DNA of 7,556 nucleotides from Pyrinomonadaceae bacterium (GTDB taxonomy: Bacteria > Acidobacteriota > Blastocatellia > Pyrinomonadales > Pyrinomonadaceae). The notes beneath the pieces were generated by a model. That model was given only the letters and a program-made list of their open reading frames with translations, did not search any database and had not been told where the DNA came from. Both the position numbers and the translations under genes were made by a program. Positions 1 to 5,958 of this stretch are shown one piece after another. Numbering within the stretch: the first letter of the stretch is position 1; every line of letters begins with the position of its first letter. The stretch is taken from positions 1 through 7,556 of the forward strand of contig JACCRA010000463.1 in assembly GCA_013813825.1 (NCBI GenBank). Direction: 5' to 3'.

Positions 1-931
1 TTTCACTACCGGCCACCGTCGGATCAGTATCGACCACTAGCAGTTCGCCGATGGCGCGATTGGCGAATTGGCCGAGGCCGAACGGACCTTCAACTACCGG
101 CGTGGTCTCGGCGTTCCTGATACGGAAAACGCCGCGCCCGATAAAACTATCGGCGCTAAAACCCGCCTCACCCGTGCCGACGAAAACCGTCGTGGGGTTG
201 GAGGGATCAATCGCCAGAGCGCCGACGGCCAGCGCAGTGCCGGTGCCCGGCGTTGTCGCGTTGTCGATGTCCATCAACTGCGTCCAGTTCAGTCCGCCGT
301 TAAGCGACCTATAAAGTCCCCCTTGCGCCGTGCCGACATAGACGATGTCAGGATTAGTCGGATGAATGGCAATGGAGATGGTGCGCCCGCTGACGGGGTC
401 CGATCTGCCGCTTGTCTGGCCGTTCGGGATCGGAGTGGGCCCCAACGCCGTCCATTCCGTCAGCGAAATTAGCGGTTCAAGGCCTGCTTGTCTGGCCCCT
501 TGTTTTCGTGTTCGCGGTCCCTCCTGTCGATTCAGCAACTCGATTGCTTGCTCGCGCAGTTCCTCGGCATTCTCGTGTGGCAGGCCGCGGAGCATGTTGA
601 TATGCTCGCCGCGCTTTCGCAGATACACCTGCTTATCAATTTTACCAACCATGAAGGGAGGCAAATCCGGGTCATCTTCGACATCCGAGTCTTGAATAGG
701 AGTTGCGACCTTGTCTCTTTGCCCCGGTGCTTTCACTTCTTGCCCGGGTGCTTTTCGACTTTTATCTTGCTGATCGATGAGGGGTGAGGTGTTTACTTCG
801 CGAACGGCTTCGGGGCGAACTGCCTTCCCCGGTTTGTTTTTACTTGCCGCGCGCGGCGTAAAATCCCACAACATTAAGAACGATGCTGCGGCGACAGTAA
901 AAAGCAGCATCCATCTAGCGTTTCTCTTCAT
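1..931 (-). CDS. Secreted Asp-box (BNR/Vps10-like) beta-propeller protein, N-terminal part, runs off left edge
   Basis: Reading the minus strand from the ATG at 931 gives 310 codons with no stop before the window edge, so only the N-terminus is present. Residues 1-29 form a signal peptide or anchor: MKRNAR, a hydrophobic run, then a possible AAS cleavage site. Residues 30-95 are a charged, proline-rich linker with a KAPGQ duplication. Residues about 102-136 look helical (YLRKRGEHINMLRGL). From about 157 a propeller starts, with 'WTALGPTPIPNG', 'GRTISIAIHPTNPDIVYVG', an Asp-box-like RSLNGGLNW at 208-216, and 'ALAIDPSNPTTVFVGTGEA'. This pattern is typical of secreted Asp-box/sortilin-like propellers in environmental bacteria. 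The Asp box is structural and does not give an enzyme activity, so function is unknown. The start is fixed by a strong ribosome binding site. Lines sampled by eye look less GC-rich than the plus-strand genes. The plan resembles the protein at 2192-5644, so they may be distant paralogues. Confidence 0.86.
   Translation of the reverse strand, partial: MKRNARWMLLFTVAAASFLMLWDFTPRAASKNKPGKAVRPEAVREVNTSPLIDQQDKSRKAPGQEVKAPGQRDKVATPIQDSDVEDDPDLPPFMVGKIDKQVYLRKRGEHINMLRGLPHENAEELREQAIELLNRQEGPRTRKQGARQAGLEPLISLTEWTALGPTPIPNGQTSGRSDPVSGRTISIAIHPTNPDIVYVGTAQGGLYRSLNGGLNWTQLMDIDNATTPGTGTALAVGALAIDPSNPTTVFVGTGEAGFSADSFIGRGVFRIRNAETTPVVEGPFGLGQFANRAIGELLVVDTDPTVAGSE
719..754 (-). repeat. In-frame 15-base duplication encoding KAPGQ twice
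   Basis: Two 15-base copies at 719-733 and 740-754 differ at one base and are offset by 21 bases. They encode KAPGQ at residues 60-64 and 67-71 in the linker behind the signal peptide. The offset is a multiple of three, so the frame is kept. Confidence 0.75.
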
Positions 932-939
932 TTTGCGGC

Positions 940-947
940 CCTCCTTA
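940..947 (-). promoter_or_regulatory. Strong Shine-Dalgarno for the 931 start
   Basis: On the minus strand TAAGGAGG lies 8 bases before the ATG at 931. It matches the conserved 16S rRNA 3' end over eight bases and settles the start codon. It is by far the best ribosome binding site in the window. Confidence 0.85.
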
Positions 948-1085
948 GGGGTCTTTCAGTCAGGCTGGTAGTGGGTGAATTGAGCGCGTTCGACACTCGA
1001 CTACTTCTGAGTAACAAGCGAACTCAAACGTCTTGCATCAAATTCCCGCAGGAATGCTTGCCTTTCGCCGGTGACTTCACTGTGG

Positions 1086-1108
1086 GGTTGCCTTCTTCTG
1101 TGGCAACC
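1086..1108. repeat. Hairpin, 7-bp perfect stem, 9-base loop
   Basis: GGTTGCC at 1086-1092 and GGCAACC at 1102-1108 are perfect complements. The hairpin lies about 90 bases after the stop of the minus-strand gene ending at 1198. It has no T-tract on either side, so a Rho-independent terminator is not supported. It could be an attenuating or mRNA-stabilising structure, or chance. Confidence 0.45.
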
Positions 1109-1197
1109 TCTCGACCGGCGGTATTTATGACGGACTTATGCACCTCGGTGGTGTTTCATTCGGGGATCCCGGCCCCGATTTGTCGGCCCCAGTGGCG

Positions 1198-1590
1198 TCA
1201 CTGCGGGTTTGTCTTCTTTTTGGGTGGCCTCTTAATCGCCGGCATATCTGCCGGGTCGATGTGTTTCGGTATAATCTCTTTCGGCGGACCCGGTTCCCGA
1301 TCCGTCGGATCAAGTATCAAAGGCGGCGCGTCCATCACCGGTTGACGCTCGTCCGATTTTGTGGATTCCGATTTTGTGGATTCCGAAGGCGATTGCGGCA
1401 TACATGTTTTCCGTTTCGTGGCGGGACGCCGTTTGCGAGAGCGTCTCTTCACCGCGGTGCTCCGCCCCGTCCGAGATCCGGTTGACGTCTGATTAGATTG
1501 AGCGTCCGCGTCATTGTTTTGGGCAAACAGGGAACGCTCGAAGTTCAAAGCAGAAAAGAGAGCCAGAAGGATGACAACAAAACCTTTCAT
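1198..1590 (-). CDS. Small exported basic proline-rich protein, unknown function
   Basis: The protein is 130 residues. Residues 1-23 are a clear signal peptide (MKGFVVILLALFSALNF...SLFA) with likely cleavage before QNN, leaving about 107 residues. The mature part begins with an Asn/Gln/Ser/Thr segment. A very basic patch follows at 40-61 (KRRSRKRRPATKRK inside it), then a Ser-Glu-Ser-Thr-Lys tandem repeat at 69-80. The tail (84-130) is Pro-rich with 'PPLILDPTDREPGPPKEIIP' and ends in a lysine cluster. I recognise no domain. There is one cysteine, so no disulfide is expected. The frame stays open to an ATG at 1686, but I chose 1590 because the signal peptide starts there and AGGGGA lies at 1599-1604, eight bases upstream. 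The gene points the same way as the propeller gene 266 bases downstream, so co-transcription is possible. Binding of acidic polymers or cell-wall material would fit the charge but is speculation. Confidence 0.68.
   Translation of the reverse strand: MKGFVVILLALFSALNFERSLFAQNNDADAQSNQTSTGSRTGRSTAVKRRSRKRRPATKRKTCMPQSPSESTKSESTKSDERQPVMDAPPLILDPTDREPGPPKEIIPKHIDPADMPAIKRPPKKKTNPQ
1352..1385 (-). repeat. 15-base tandem repeat, 2.3 copies, encoding SESTK
   Basis: The 34 bases repeat exactly with a period of 15 (ATTTTGTGGATTCCG at 1356-1370 and 1371-1385). They encode SESTK-SESTK-SD at residues 69-80 of the basic exported protein. The identity of the copies points to a recent slippage duplication that kept the frame. 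Confidence 0.85.
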
Positions 1591-1668
1591 CACTATCTTC
1601 CCCTTGCACAAGACGTACACGTCTCGACTCATGACTTGCAGTGCAGCAGGCAATTTAAGAAACGCCGC

Positions 1669-1680
1669 CAGATTAATCTG
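1669..1680. promoter_or_regulatory. Perfect 12-bp palindrome, possible operator
   Basis: CAGATTAATCTG is its own reverse complement. It lies about 80-90 bases upstream of the start at 1590, where a repressor or activator site for that gene could sit. I do not recognise a family for it. It would fall inside the coding frame if translation began at the upstream ATG at 1686, which I consider unlikely. Confidence 0.35.
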
Positions 1681-1884
1681 TTTCAAGCATTCGGCGCGGA
1701 AACCTACGCAGGGCTGAATTCAGTTGAACTCGAACCGTTCCACAAGATGTGTTGGTCAGATGTCGGGGTGCCTTCCGAATGCGAAACGCAAGATGGACAA
1801 TACAACCGATCAGGCTAAAGTAAGACTGCCGTCCCGGCTGACCGTCGCACGATGAGTTTTAAGAAAGTATAGTGCGAATGGTTC

Positions 1885-1890
1885 TATAAT
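1885..1890 (+). promoter_or_regulatory. Isolated -10 consensus TATAAT
   Basis: A perfect TATAAT follows GGTTC. No TTGACA-like box lies at 15-19 bases upstream. If used, it would give a leader of about 295 bases before the 2192 gene. AT-rich chance occurrence is likely. Confidence 0.2.
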
Positions 1891-1964
1891 TCCCGGAAAA
1901 ATTGAAATCAAGGTATAGGGGAGAGAAGTAACCGACAGTAAAAAGCCTATCATCTCCGACGCCT

Positions 1965-1987
1965 GACCGCAGCGAACAATTGCGGTC
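1965..1987. repeat. Hairpin, 7-bp stem, 9-base loop
   Basis: GACCGCA (1965-1971) and TGCGGTC (1981-1987) are perfect complements around GCGAACAAT. No T-tract follows on either strand. It lies about 200 bases upstream of the 2192 start, and the right arm overlaps the weak promoter candidate at 1980-2006. Confidence 0.45.
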
Positions 1988-2006
1988 GCGTCACCAAACT
2001 TATAAG
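1980..2006 (+). promoter_or_regulatory. Weak promoter candidate for the 2192 gene
   Basis: TTGCGG (1980-1985) and TATAAG (2001-2006) are separated by 15 bases, shorter than the usual 17. The -10 has five of six consensus bases, but the -35 shares only its first three. If real it would give a leader of about 180 bases containing the dyads at 2045-2058 and 2093-2116. Confidence 0.22.
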
Positions 2007-2044
2007 AGTGGAGAGCAACTTACGTCTAAGTCATCTTGCTGTCA

Positions 2045-2058
2045 AGTTTCTCGAAACT
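2045..2058. promoter_or_regulatory. 14-bp dyad, possible operator
   Basis: AGTTTC-TC-GAAACT has perfect 6-bp arms around a 2-base centre, the shape of a dimeric regulator site. It lies about 135-147 bases upstream of the 2192 start. No regulator gene is in view to pair with it. Confidence 0.3.
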
Positions 2059-2092
2059 GAAGGCCGCGGATCTTCGGTTCTCGTGTTGTCTC

Positions 2093-2116
2093 CAGAGCTT
2101 TGCGCTATAAGCTCTG
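2093..2116 (+). repeat. Leader hairpin, 8-bp stem, 8-base loop
   Basis: CAGAGCTT (2093-2100) and AAGCTCTG (2109-2116) pair perfectly around TGCGCTAT. It sits 76-99 bases before the 2192 start, so it is probably in the mRNA leader. There is no T-tract, so it is not a terminator. It could be an mRNA structure or a protein-binding dyad. Confidence 0.45.
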
Positions 2117-2178
2117 TTCTGATCCTGCTCCGCAACTCAATCGCTCCCGTCGCGTAAGGTGAGTAACAATGATTGCTT

Positions 2179-2182
2179 GGAG
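2179..2182 (+). promoter_or_regulatory. GGAG ribosome binding site deciding the 2192 start
   Basis: GGAG lies 9 bases before the ATG at 2192. The other in-frame starts are worse: GTG 2159 and ATG 2216 lack a good site, and ATG 2183 directly abuts the GGAG. Confidence 0.55.
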
Positions 2183-2191
2183 ATGATTCAT

Positions 2192-5100
2192 ATGCGCTCT
2201 GATGAAATAACTGGTATGACGAAACCGGCGTCAGCCCGCCGCTTGGCCTTGCTGCTCTGCGCCGCGCTTTTCGCCCCATGCTTAACGCTTCAGGCGCAGG
2301 AGGAACGGCGCGACGAGCAGTTAAAACAAGGCACACCGAAACAGATTCAAGAGGAGCGACCGAAGCCGGTCGTGACACCGCAGCCCGACGCGACGCCGCA
2401 GCCGGATGAAGCGAAGAAGGCTGAAGAGCCGAAGAAACCGGTTGATCCAATGTCGCCACCAACATTCATGAATTTGCGTCTGCGTCTCGTCGGCCCCGCG
2501 TTCACGTCGGGACGGGTGGTCGCGTTCGCCGTCGATCCGCGCGATCCGAGTAAGTATTTCGTTGCGGCGGCATCGGGCGGCGTGTGGAAAACAATAAACA
2601 ACGGAACGACTTGGCTTCCGGTGTTCGATAAAGAAATTTCTTACTCCATCGGCACCATCGTGCTCGATCCTAAAAACGCGCTGACTGTGTGGGTCGGCAC
2701 GGGCGGGAACAACAGTCAGCGGAGCGTCTCTTACGGCGACGGCGTTTATCGCTCGGACGATGGCGGTAAGACATGGAAGAATGTCGGTTTGAAAACTTCC
2801 GAACACATCGGTCGGATCGTGATTGATCCGCGCGACTCGAACACGGTGTATGTGGCGGCGCAGGGGCCGTTGTGGGGGCCGGGCGGGGAGCGCGGCTTGT
2901 ACAAGACGACGGACGGCGGCAAGACTTGGAAAGCCGTTTTACAGATCAGCGAGCACACTGGCGTCACCGACGTGGTGGTTGATCCGAACAACCCTGACAC
3001 GCTCTACGCCGCCGCGTACCAACGGCGGCGACACGTATGGACGCTGATTAACGGCGGGCCGGAGAGTGCGCTCTACAAATCGACGGACGCGGGCGCGACG
3101 TGGAAAAAGCTTAGATCGGGCCTGCCGTCAGCCGAGATGGGGCGCATCGGGCTGGCCGTGTCGCCAATTGATTCCAACGTCGTCTATGCGACCATCGAGG
3201 CGGCGGACAAAAAAGGCGGCATCTTTCGCTCGCAGGATCGCGGCGAGAATTGGGAGCGGCGCAACGAGTTCGACACGACGGCGATGTACTACGGCCAGAT
3301 CATCGCTGACCCGAAAGACGTGGATCGCCTCTACGTGCCGAACGTCTTCATGATGGTGTCGGACGACGGCGGACGGATGCTGCGCCGTCTCGGCGAGCGC
3401 AACAAGCACGTCGATAATCACGCCATCTGGATCAACCCGGCCAACACGGATCATTACCTTGTCGGTTCTGACGGCGGCGTCTATGAAAGTTATGATCGCG
3501 GCCAGACGTGGCACTTCAAAGCTAACTTGCCGATCACGCAGTTTTACGACGTGACGACGGATAATGCCGCGCCCTTCTACAACGTCTATGGCGGGACGCA
3601 GGACAATTTCAGCATGGGCGGCCCGTCGCGCACGCGCAACGCCTCCGGCATCACTAACGCCGACTGGTTCGTGACGCAGGGCGGCGACGGCTTCCGCACG
3701 CAAGTCGATCCCACTGATCCGAACATTCTTTACGCCGAATATCAGCACGGCGGCCTCGCGCGCTTCGACCGGCGGACGGGCGAGCGGATGGGCATTCAGC
3801 CAGTCACGGGCCGGGGCGAGGAGCCGCTGCGCTGGAATTGGGACTCGCCTCTGATCATCAGCCCGCACTTGCACACGCGGCTTTATTTCGCGGCCAATAA
3901 ACTTTATCGCAGCGATGATCGCGGAGATAGTTGGCGCGTCGTGAGCGGCGAACTGTCGCGCGCGATTGATCGCGATAAGCTGCCGGTGATGGGCAAAATC
4001 TGGGGCGTGGACGCGGTGGCGAAACACGCCTCGACCTCCTTTTTCGGCAACGCGACCGCTCTCTCCGAGTCGCCGCGCAAGGAAGGCTTGCTCTACCTTG
4101 GCAGCGACGACGGCCTCATCCAAGTCACGGAGGACGGCGGGCGGCAGTGGCGCAAGCACGACAAGTTTCCCGGCGTGCCGGAGATGACTTACGTCTCGCG
4201 TCTGCTCGCCTCGCAGCACGACGCGAACACTGTCTACGCCACATTCGAGAATCACAAGAATGCCGACTTCGCGCCGTACATTTTGAAGAGCATTGACGCG
4301 GGGCGCACTTGGACTTCAATCACCGGCGACTTGCCGAAGAACGGCCCGGTGTGGGCGATTGCCGAAGATCATGTCAACCCGAATTTGCTGTTCGCGGGCA
4401 CGGAGTTCGGTCTCTTCTTCTCTATCAATGGCGGGCGGAAGTGGGTGCAATTGAAAGGCAACTTGCCGACGATTGCCGTCCGTGATCTCGCCATCCAAAA
4501 GCGCGAAAACGATCTCGTCCTCGGCACGTTCGGGCGCGGCATTTACATTCTCGACGACTACACGCCGTTGCGGCTGTTACAGCCGGCAATGCTGAAACTC
4601 GAAGCGACGCTCTTTCCCGTCAAGGACGCGCTGATGTACATCCAGTCGCAGCCGTTGGGCGGACGCGGGAAAAGTTTTCAAGGCGAGTCGTATTACACGG
4701 CGGAGAACCCGCCCTTCGGCGCGACGTTTACTTACTACCTCAAAGATAGTTTGAAGACGCGCAAAGCGCGACGACAGGAGGCCGAGGCGGAAGCGGAGAA
4801 GAAAAAGCTGCCCGTCACGGTGGCAAGCGCCGACGAGTTGCGCGCCGAGGAAGAAGAGGATGCGCCCGCTATCATCCTGACGATCACGGATGCGTCCGGC
4901 CAAGTCGTGCGCCGCCTGATTGGCCCGACCGCAGCCGGAATGCAGCGCGTCAACTGGGACTTGCGCTCGCCCGCCGCCGCACTCGCCGCTCCGCCCGCGC
5001 CGGAAGTGCAGGAGGAGCCGTCTTTCGAGCGGCCTGTGGGGCCGCTCGTGCTGCCCGGCAAGTACACAGTGATGCTCACGAAGCGCGCGGGCGGAGTAAC

Positions 5101-5644
5101 GACGAAACTGGCTGAACCGCGAGAGTTCACCGTCGCGACGGAAGGACAGTCGAGCATGTCGCCAATTGAGCGCGCTACGCTCGTCGAATTTCAGCAAAAG
5201 GTGGCGCGCCTGCAACGCGCGCTTGCCGGCGCGCTGGAAACGGCCAATTCTCTCAAGCCGCGCCTCGCCCTGATCCGCCGCGCGCTGGTCGAGACGCCGT
5301 CCGCCCCCGAGCGTCTGCTCGACGAGGCGACGGCGCTCGACAAACGCACTAACGAAATTCTCCGGCTACTACGCGGCGACACCACTTTGCGCTCACGCAA
5401 CTACAGTACGCCGCCCTCCATTTCTGATCGCGTCTTTGGCATCGTCGGCGCGCAGAGCATGTCCACCGCCCGCCCGACCGAGACGCAGACAACTCAATAC
5501 GCCGTCGCCGCGCAAGACTTCGGGCAGGCGCAGACGCAACTACGCACACTGGTCGAGATTGATCTCAAAAAACTGGAGCAGCAGATGGAAGCCGTCGGCG
5601 CGCCGTGGACGCCGGGCCGCATCCCGGAGTGGAAAGAGAATTAG
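2192..5644 (+). CDS. Large secreted ten-Asp-box (Vps10/sortilin-like) beta-propeller protein
   Basis: The protein is 1150 residues. A signal peptide lies near residues 9-36 (ARRLALLLCAALF...LTLQAQ); a start at 2216 would also fit it. A Lys/Glu/Pro linker with a TPQPD duplication follows. The propeller runs from about residue 90 ('LRLVGPAFTSGRVVAFAVDP') to about 780. Ten Asp boxes or close variants fall at 133-141 (KTINNGTTW), 187-195 (RSDDGGKTW), 238-246, 296-304, 346-354, 432-440, 573-581 (RSDDRGDSW), 644-653, 699-707 and 743-751. After that come a highly charged segment at about 854-892, a beta-rich module ('ITDASGQVVRRL', 'LPGKYTVML') and a helical tail at about 987-1140. Proteins of this length and plan are common in Acidobacteriota and Bacteroidota and are often labelled 'glycosyl hydrolase, BNR repeat' or 'VPS10 domain'. 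I see no sialidase catalytic set, so an enzymatic label is unsupported. Extracellular or periplasmic binding is the cautious role. The gene is divergent from the two minus-strand genes. Confidence 0.9.
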   Translation: MRSDEITGMTKPASARRLALLLCAALFAPCLTLQAQEERRDEQLKQGTPKQIQEERPKPVVTPQPDATPQPDEAKKAEEPKKPVDPMSPPTFMNLRLRLVGPAFTSGRVVAFAVDPRDPSKYFVAAASGGVWKTINNGTTWLPVFDKEISYSIGTIVLDPKNALTVWVGTGGNNSQRSVSYGDGVYRSDDGGKTWKNVGLKTSEHIGRIVIDPRDSNTVYVAAQGPLWGPGGERGLYKTTDGGKTWKAVLQISEHTGVTDVVVDPNNPDTLYAAAYQRRRHVWTLINGGPESALYKSTDAGATWKKLRSGLPSAEMGRIGLAVSPIDSNVVYATIEAADKKGGIFRSQDRGENWERRNEFDTTAMYYGQIIADPKDVDRLYVPNVFMMVSDDGGRMLRRLGERNKHVDNHAIWINPANTDHYLVGSDGGVYESYDRGQTWHFKANLPITQFYDVTTDNAAPFYNVYGGTQDNFSMGGPSRTRNASGITNADWFVTQGGDGFRTQVDPTDPNILYAEYQHGGLARFDRRTGERMGIQPVTGRGEEPLRWNWDSPLIISPHLHTRLYFAANKLYRSDDRGDSWRVVSGELSRAIDRDKLPVMGKIWGVDAVAKHASTSFFGNATALSESPRKEGLLYLGSDDGLIQVTEDGGRQWRKHDKFPGVPEMTYVSRLLASQHDANTVYATFENHKNADFAPYILKSIDAGRTWTSITGDLPKNGPVWAIAEDHVNPNLLFAGTEFGLFFSINGGRKWVQLKGNLPTIAVRDLAIQKRENDLVLGTFGRGIYILDDYTPLRLLQPAMLKLEATLFPVKDALMYIQSQPLGGRGKSFQGESYYTAENPPFGATFTYYLKDSLKTRKARRQEAEAEAEKKKLPVTVASADELRAEEEEDAPAIILTITDASGQVVRRLIGPTAAGMQRVNWDLRSPAAALAAPPAPEVQEEPSFERPVGPLVLPGKYTVMLTKRAGGVTTKLAEPREFTVATEGQSSMSPIERATLVEFQQKVARLQRALAGALETANSLKPRLALIRRALVETPSAPERLLDEATALDKRTNEILRLLRGDTTLRSRNYSTPPSISDRVFGIVGAQSMSTARPTETQTTQYAVAAQDFGQAQTQLRTLVEIDLKKLEQQMEAVGAPWTPGRIPEWKEN
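2375..2410 (+). repeat. 18-base duplication encoding TPQPDA/TPQPDE
   Basis: Two consecutive 18-base units encode TPQPDA and TPQPDE at residues 62-73, in the linker between signal peptide and propeller. The copies have diverged at a few bases, so the duplication is older than the SESTK repeat at 1352-1385. Confidence 0.7.
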
Positions 5645-5670
5645 ATCGAAGCGCACGTCGTTAAATCATG

Positions 5671-5813
5671 TGTAGGGGCTGTGGTTCGTCCCAGCCCATC
5701 GCGCGTGAGCGCGATAATCGGCGTGATAACCATTCAATGGAGTGACGACCATTCAATGTTGAGGAGATCGGCGAAGCGCCGATCCGGGCTGGGACAAGTC
5801 CTCTGCCCCTACA
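5671..5813. mobile_element. MITE/REP-like palindromic element with terminal inverted repeats
   Basis: The left end (5671-5697) and right end (5786-5813) are imperfect inverted repeats of 27 and 28 bases. The outer nine (TGTAGGGGC / GCCCCTACA) and inner ten (GTCCCAGCCC / GGGCTGGGAC) match exactly, with a looser middle. Inside are a 7-bp stem with 4-base loop (5698-5715), two direct copies of ACCATTCAATG (5729-5739, 5748-5758) and an 8-bp stem with 3-base loop (5766-5784). ATCGGCG at 5717-5723 can also pair with CGCCGAT at 5777-5783, so alternative folds exist. There is no room for a transposase, so movement would need one in trans. I see no clear target-site duplication. It could instead be a REP-type or transcription-ending structure. 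Confidence 0.68.
5729..5758. repeat. Direct repeat of ACCATTCAATG inside the palindromic element
   Basis: Two exact 11-base copies start at 5729 and 5748, 19 bases apart, in the middle of the element between its two hairpins. The first copy extends to CCATTCAATGG, nearly a palindrome. They may be remnants of an internal duplication or of one element inserted in another. Confidence 0.7.
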
Positions 5814-5936
5814 TTTTGACGAAGCCGGCGTAAACATTTCCCGGCCCCGCCGCGTACTAACAACCGCCCTCCGCCCCACACCCTAAGCGTCGGAGTGGCC
5901 ACGGCCGCGGCGCAAACAGTCGCCGGCCAATAGCTG

Positions 5937-5954
5937 ACTGAAAACTGAAAACTG
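5937..5954 (+). repeat. ACTGAAA heptamer tandem repeat just before sppA
   Basis: ACTGAAA occurs at 5937-5943 and 5944-5950, followed by ACTG, ending four bases before the sppA ATG. It occupies the place where a Shine-Dalgarno should be. It may be a short intergenic repeat of this genome or a translation-enhancing A-rich leader. Confidence 0.6.
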
Positions 5955-5958
5955 CTGT

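Larger units (their letters stand above)
932..1197. other. Spacer between two minus-strand genes
   Basis: This 266-base gap separates the stop of the basic exported protein (1198) from the propeller gene start (931). I see no coding sequence on either strand that looks real. It holds the ribosome binding site at 940-947, a hairpin at 1086-1108, and a small dyad reading ATTCC-TGCG-GGAAT on the minus strand. No clear sigma-70 promoter stands out, so the propeller gene could be transcribed from its own unrecognised promoter or by read-through from 1590. Confidence 0.6.
1591..2191. other. Divergent intergenic region between two exported-protein genes
   Basis: These 601 bases separate the minus-strand start at 1590 from the plus-strand start at 2192. 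The stretch is AT-richer than the neighbouring plus-strand genes. I find no open frame in it that looks coding. It contains a perfect 12-bp palindrome (1669-1680), a hairpin (1965-1987), promoter-like elements, a 14-bp dyad (2045-2058) and an 8-bp-stem hairpin (2093-2116). It probably holds promoters for both directions, but none is strong enough to call firmly. Confidence 0.6.
5645..5958. other. Intergenic region carrying a palindromic element
   Basis: These 314 bases lie between the stop of the propeller gene and sppA. No coding frame is convincing. Most of the first half is the MITE/REP-like element at 5671-5813. The rest (5814-5936) is GC-rich with no recognisable signal, followed by the ACTGAAA repeat next to the sppA start. 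No classic terminator with a T-tract follows 5644, though the element's hairpins could stop or slow transcription. Confidence 0.65.

Noticed and set aside
51..472. Plus-strand open frames over the left end
   Set aside because: They are antisense to the minus-strand propeller gene, whose translation shows a signal peptide, an Asp box and a perfect ribosome binding site. The plus-strand products show no domain.
1086..1108. Rho-independent terminator
   Set aside because: The stem is good, but neither strand has a T-tract after it.
1498..1818. 106-codon plus-strand frame spanning the minus-strand start at 1590
   Set aside because: It covers the start of the basic exported protein antisense and shows no signal, domain or good ribosome binding site.
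2031..2465. 144-codon minus-strand frame over the start of the large propeller gene
   Set aside because: It overlaps the signal peptide and linker of the plus-strand gene, is Arg/Ala/Ser/Pro-rich, and has no supporting start signal or motif.
3128..4255. 375-codon open frame on the minus strand opposite the large propeller gene
   Set aside because: It lies wholly antisense to well-supported Asp-box coding sequence. Its composition (rich in Arg, Ala, Val, His, Asp) is what codon-biased GC-rich genes give on the opposite strand, and it has no recognisable motif.
2192..5644. Labelling the large propeller protein a sialidase or glycosyl hydrolase
   Set aside because: The Asp box is a structural turn. 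I could not identify the arginine triad or nucleophile of sialidases, so an enzyme name is not supported.
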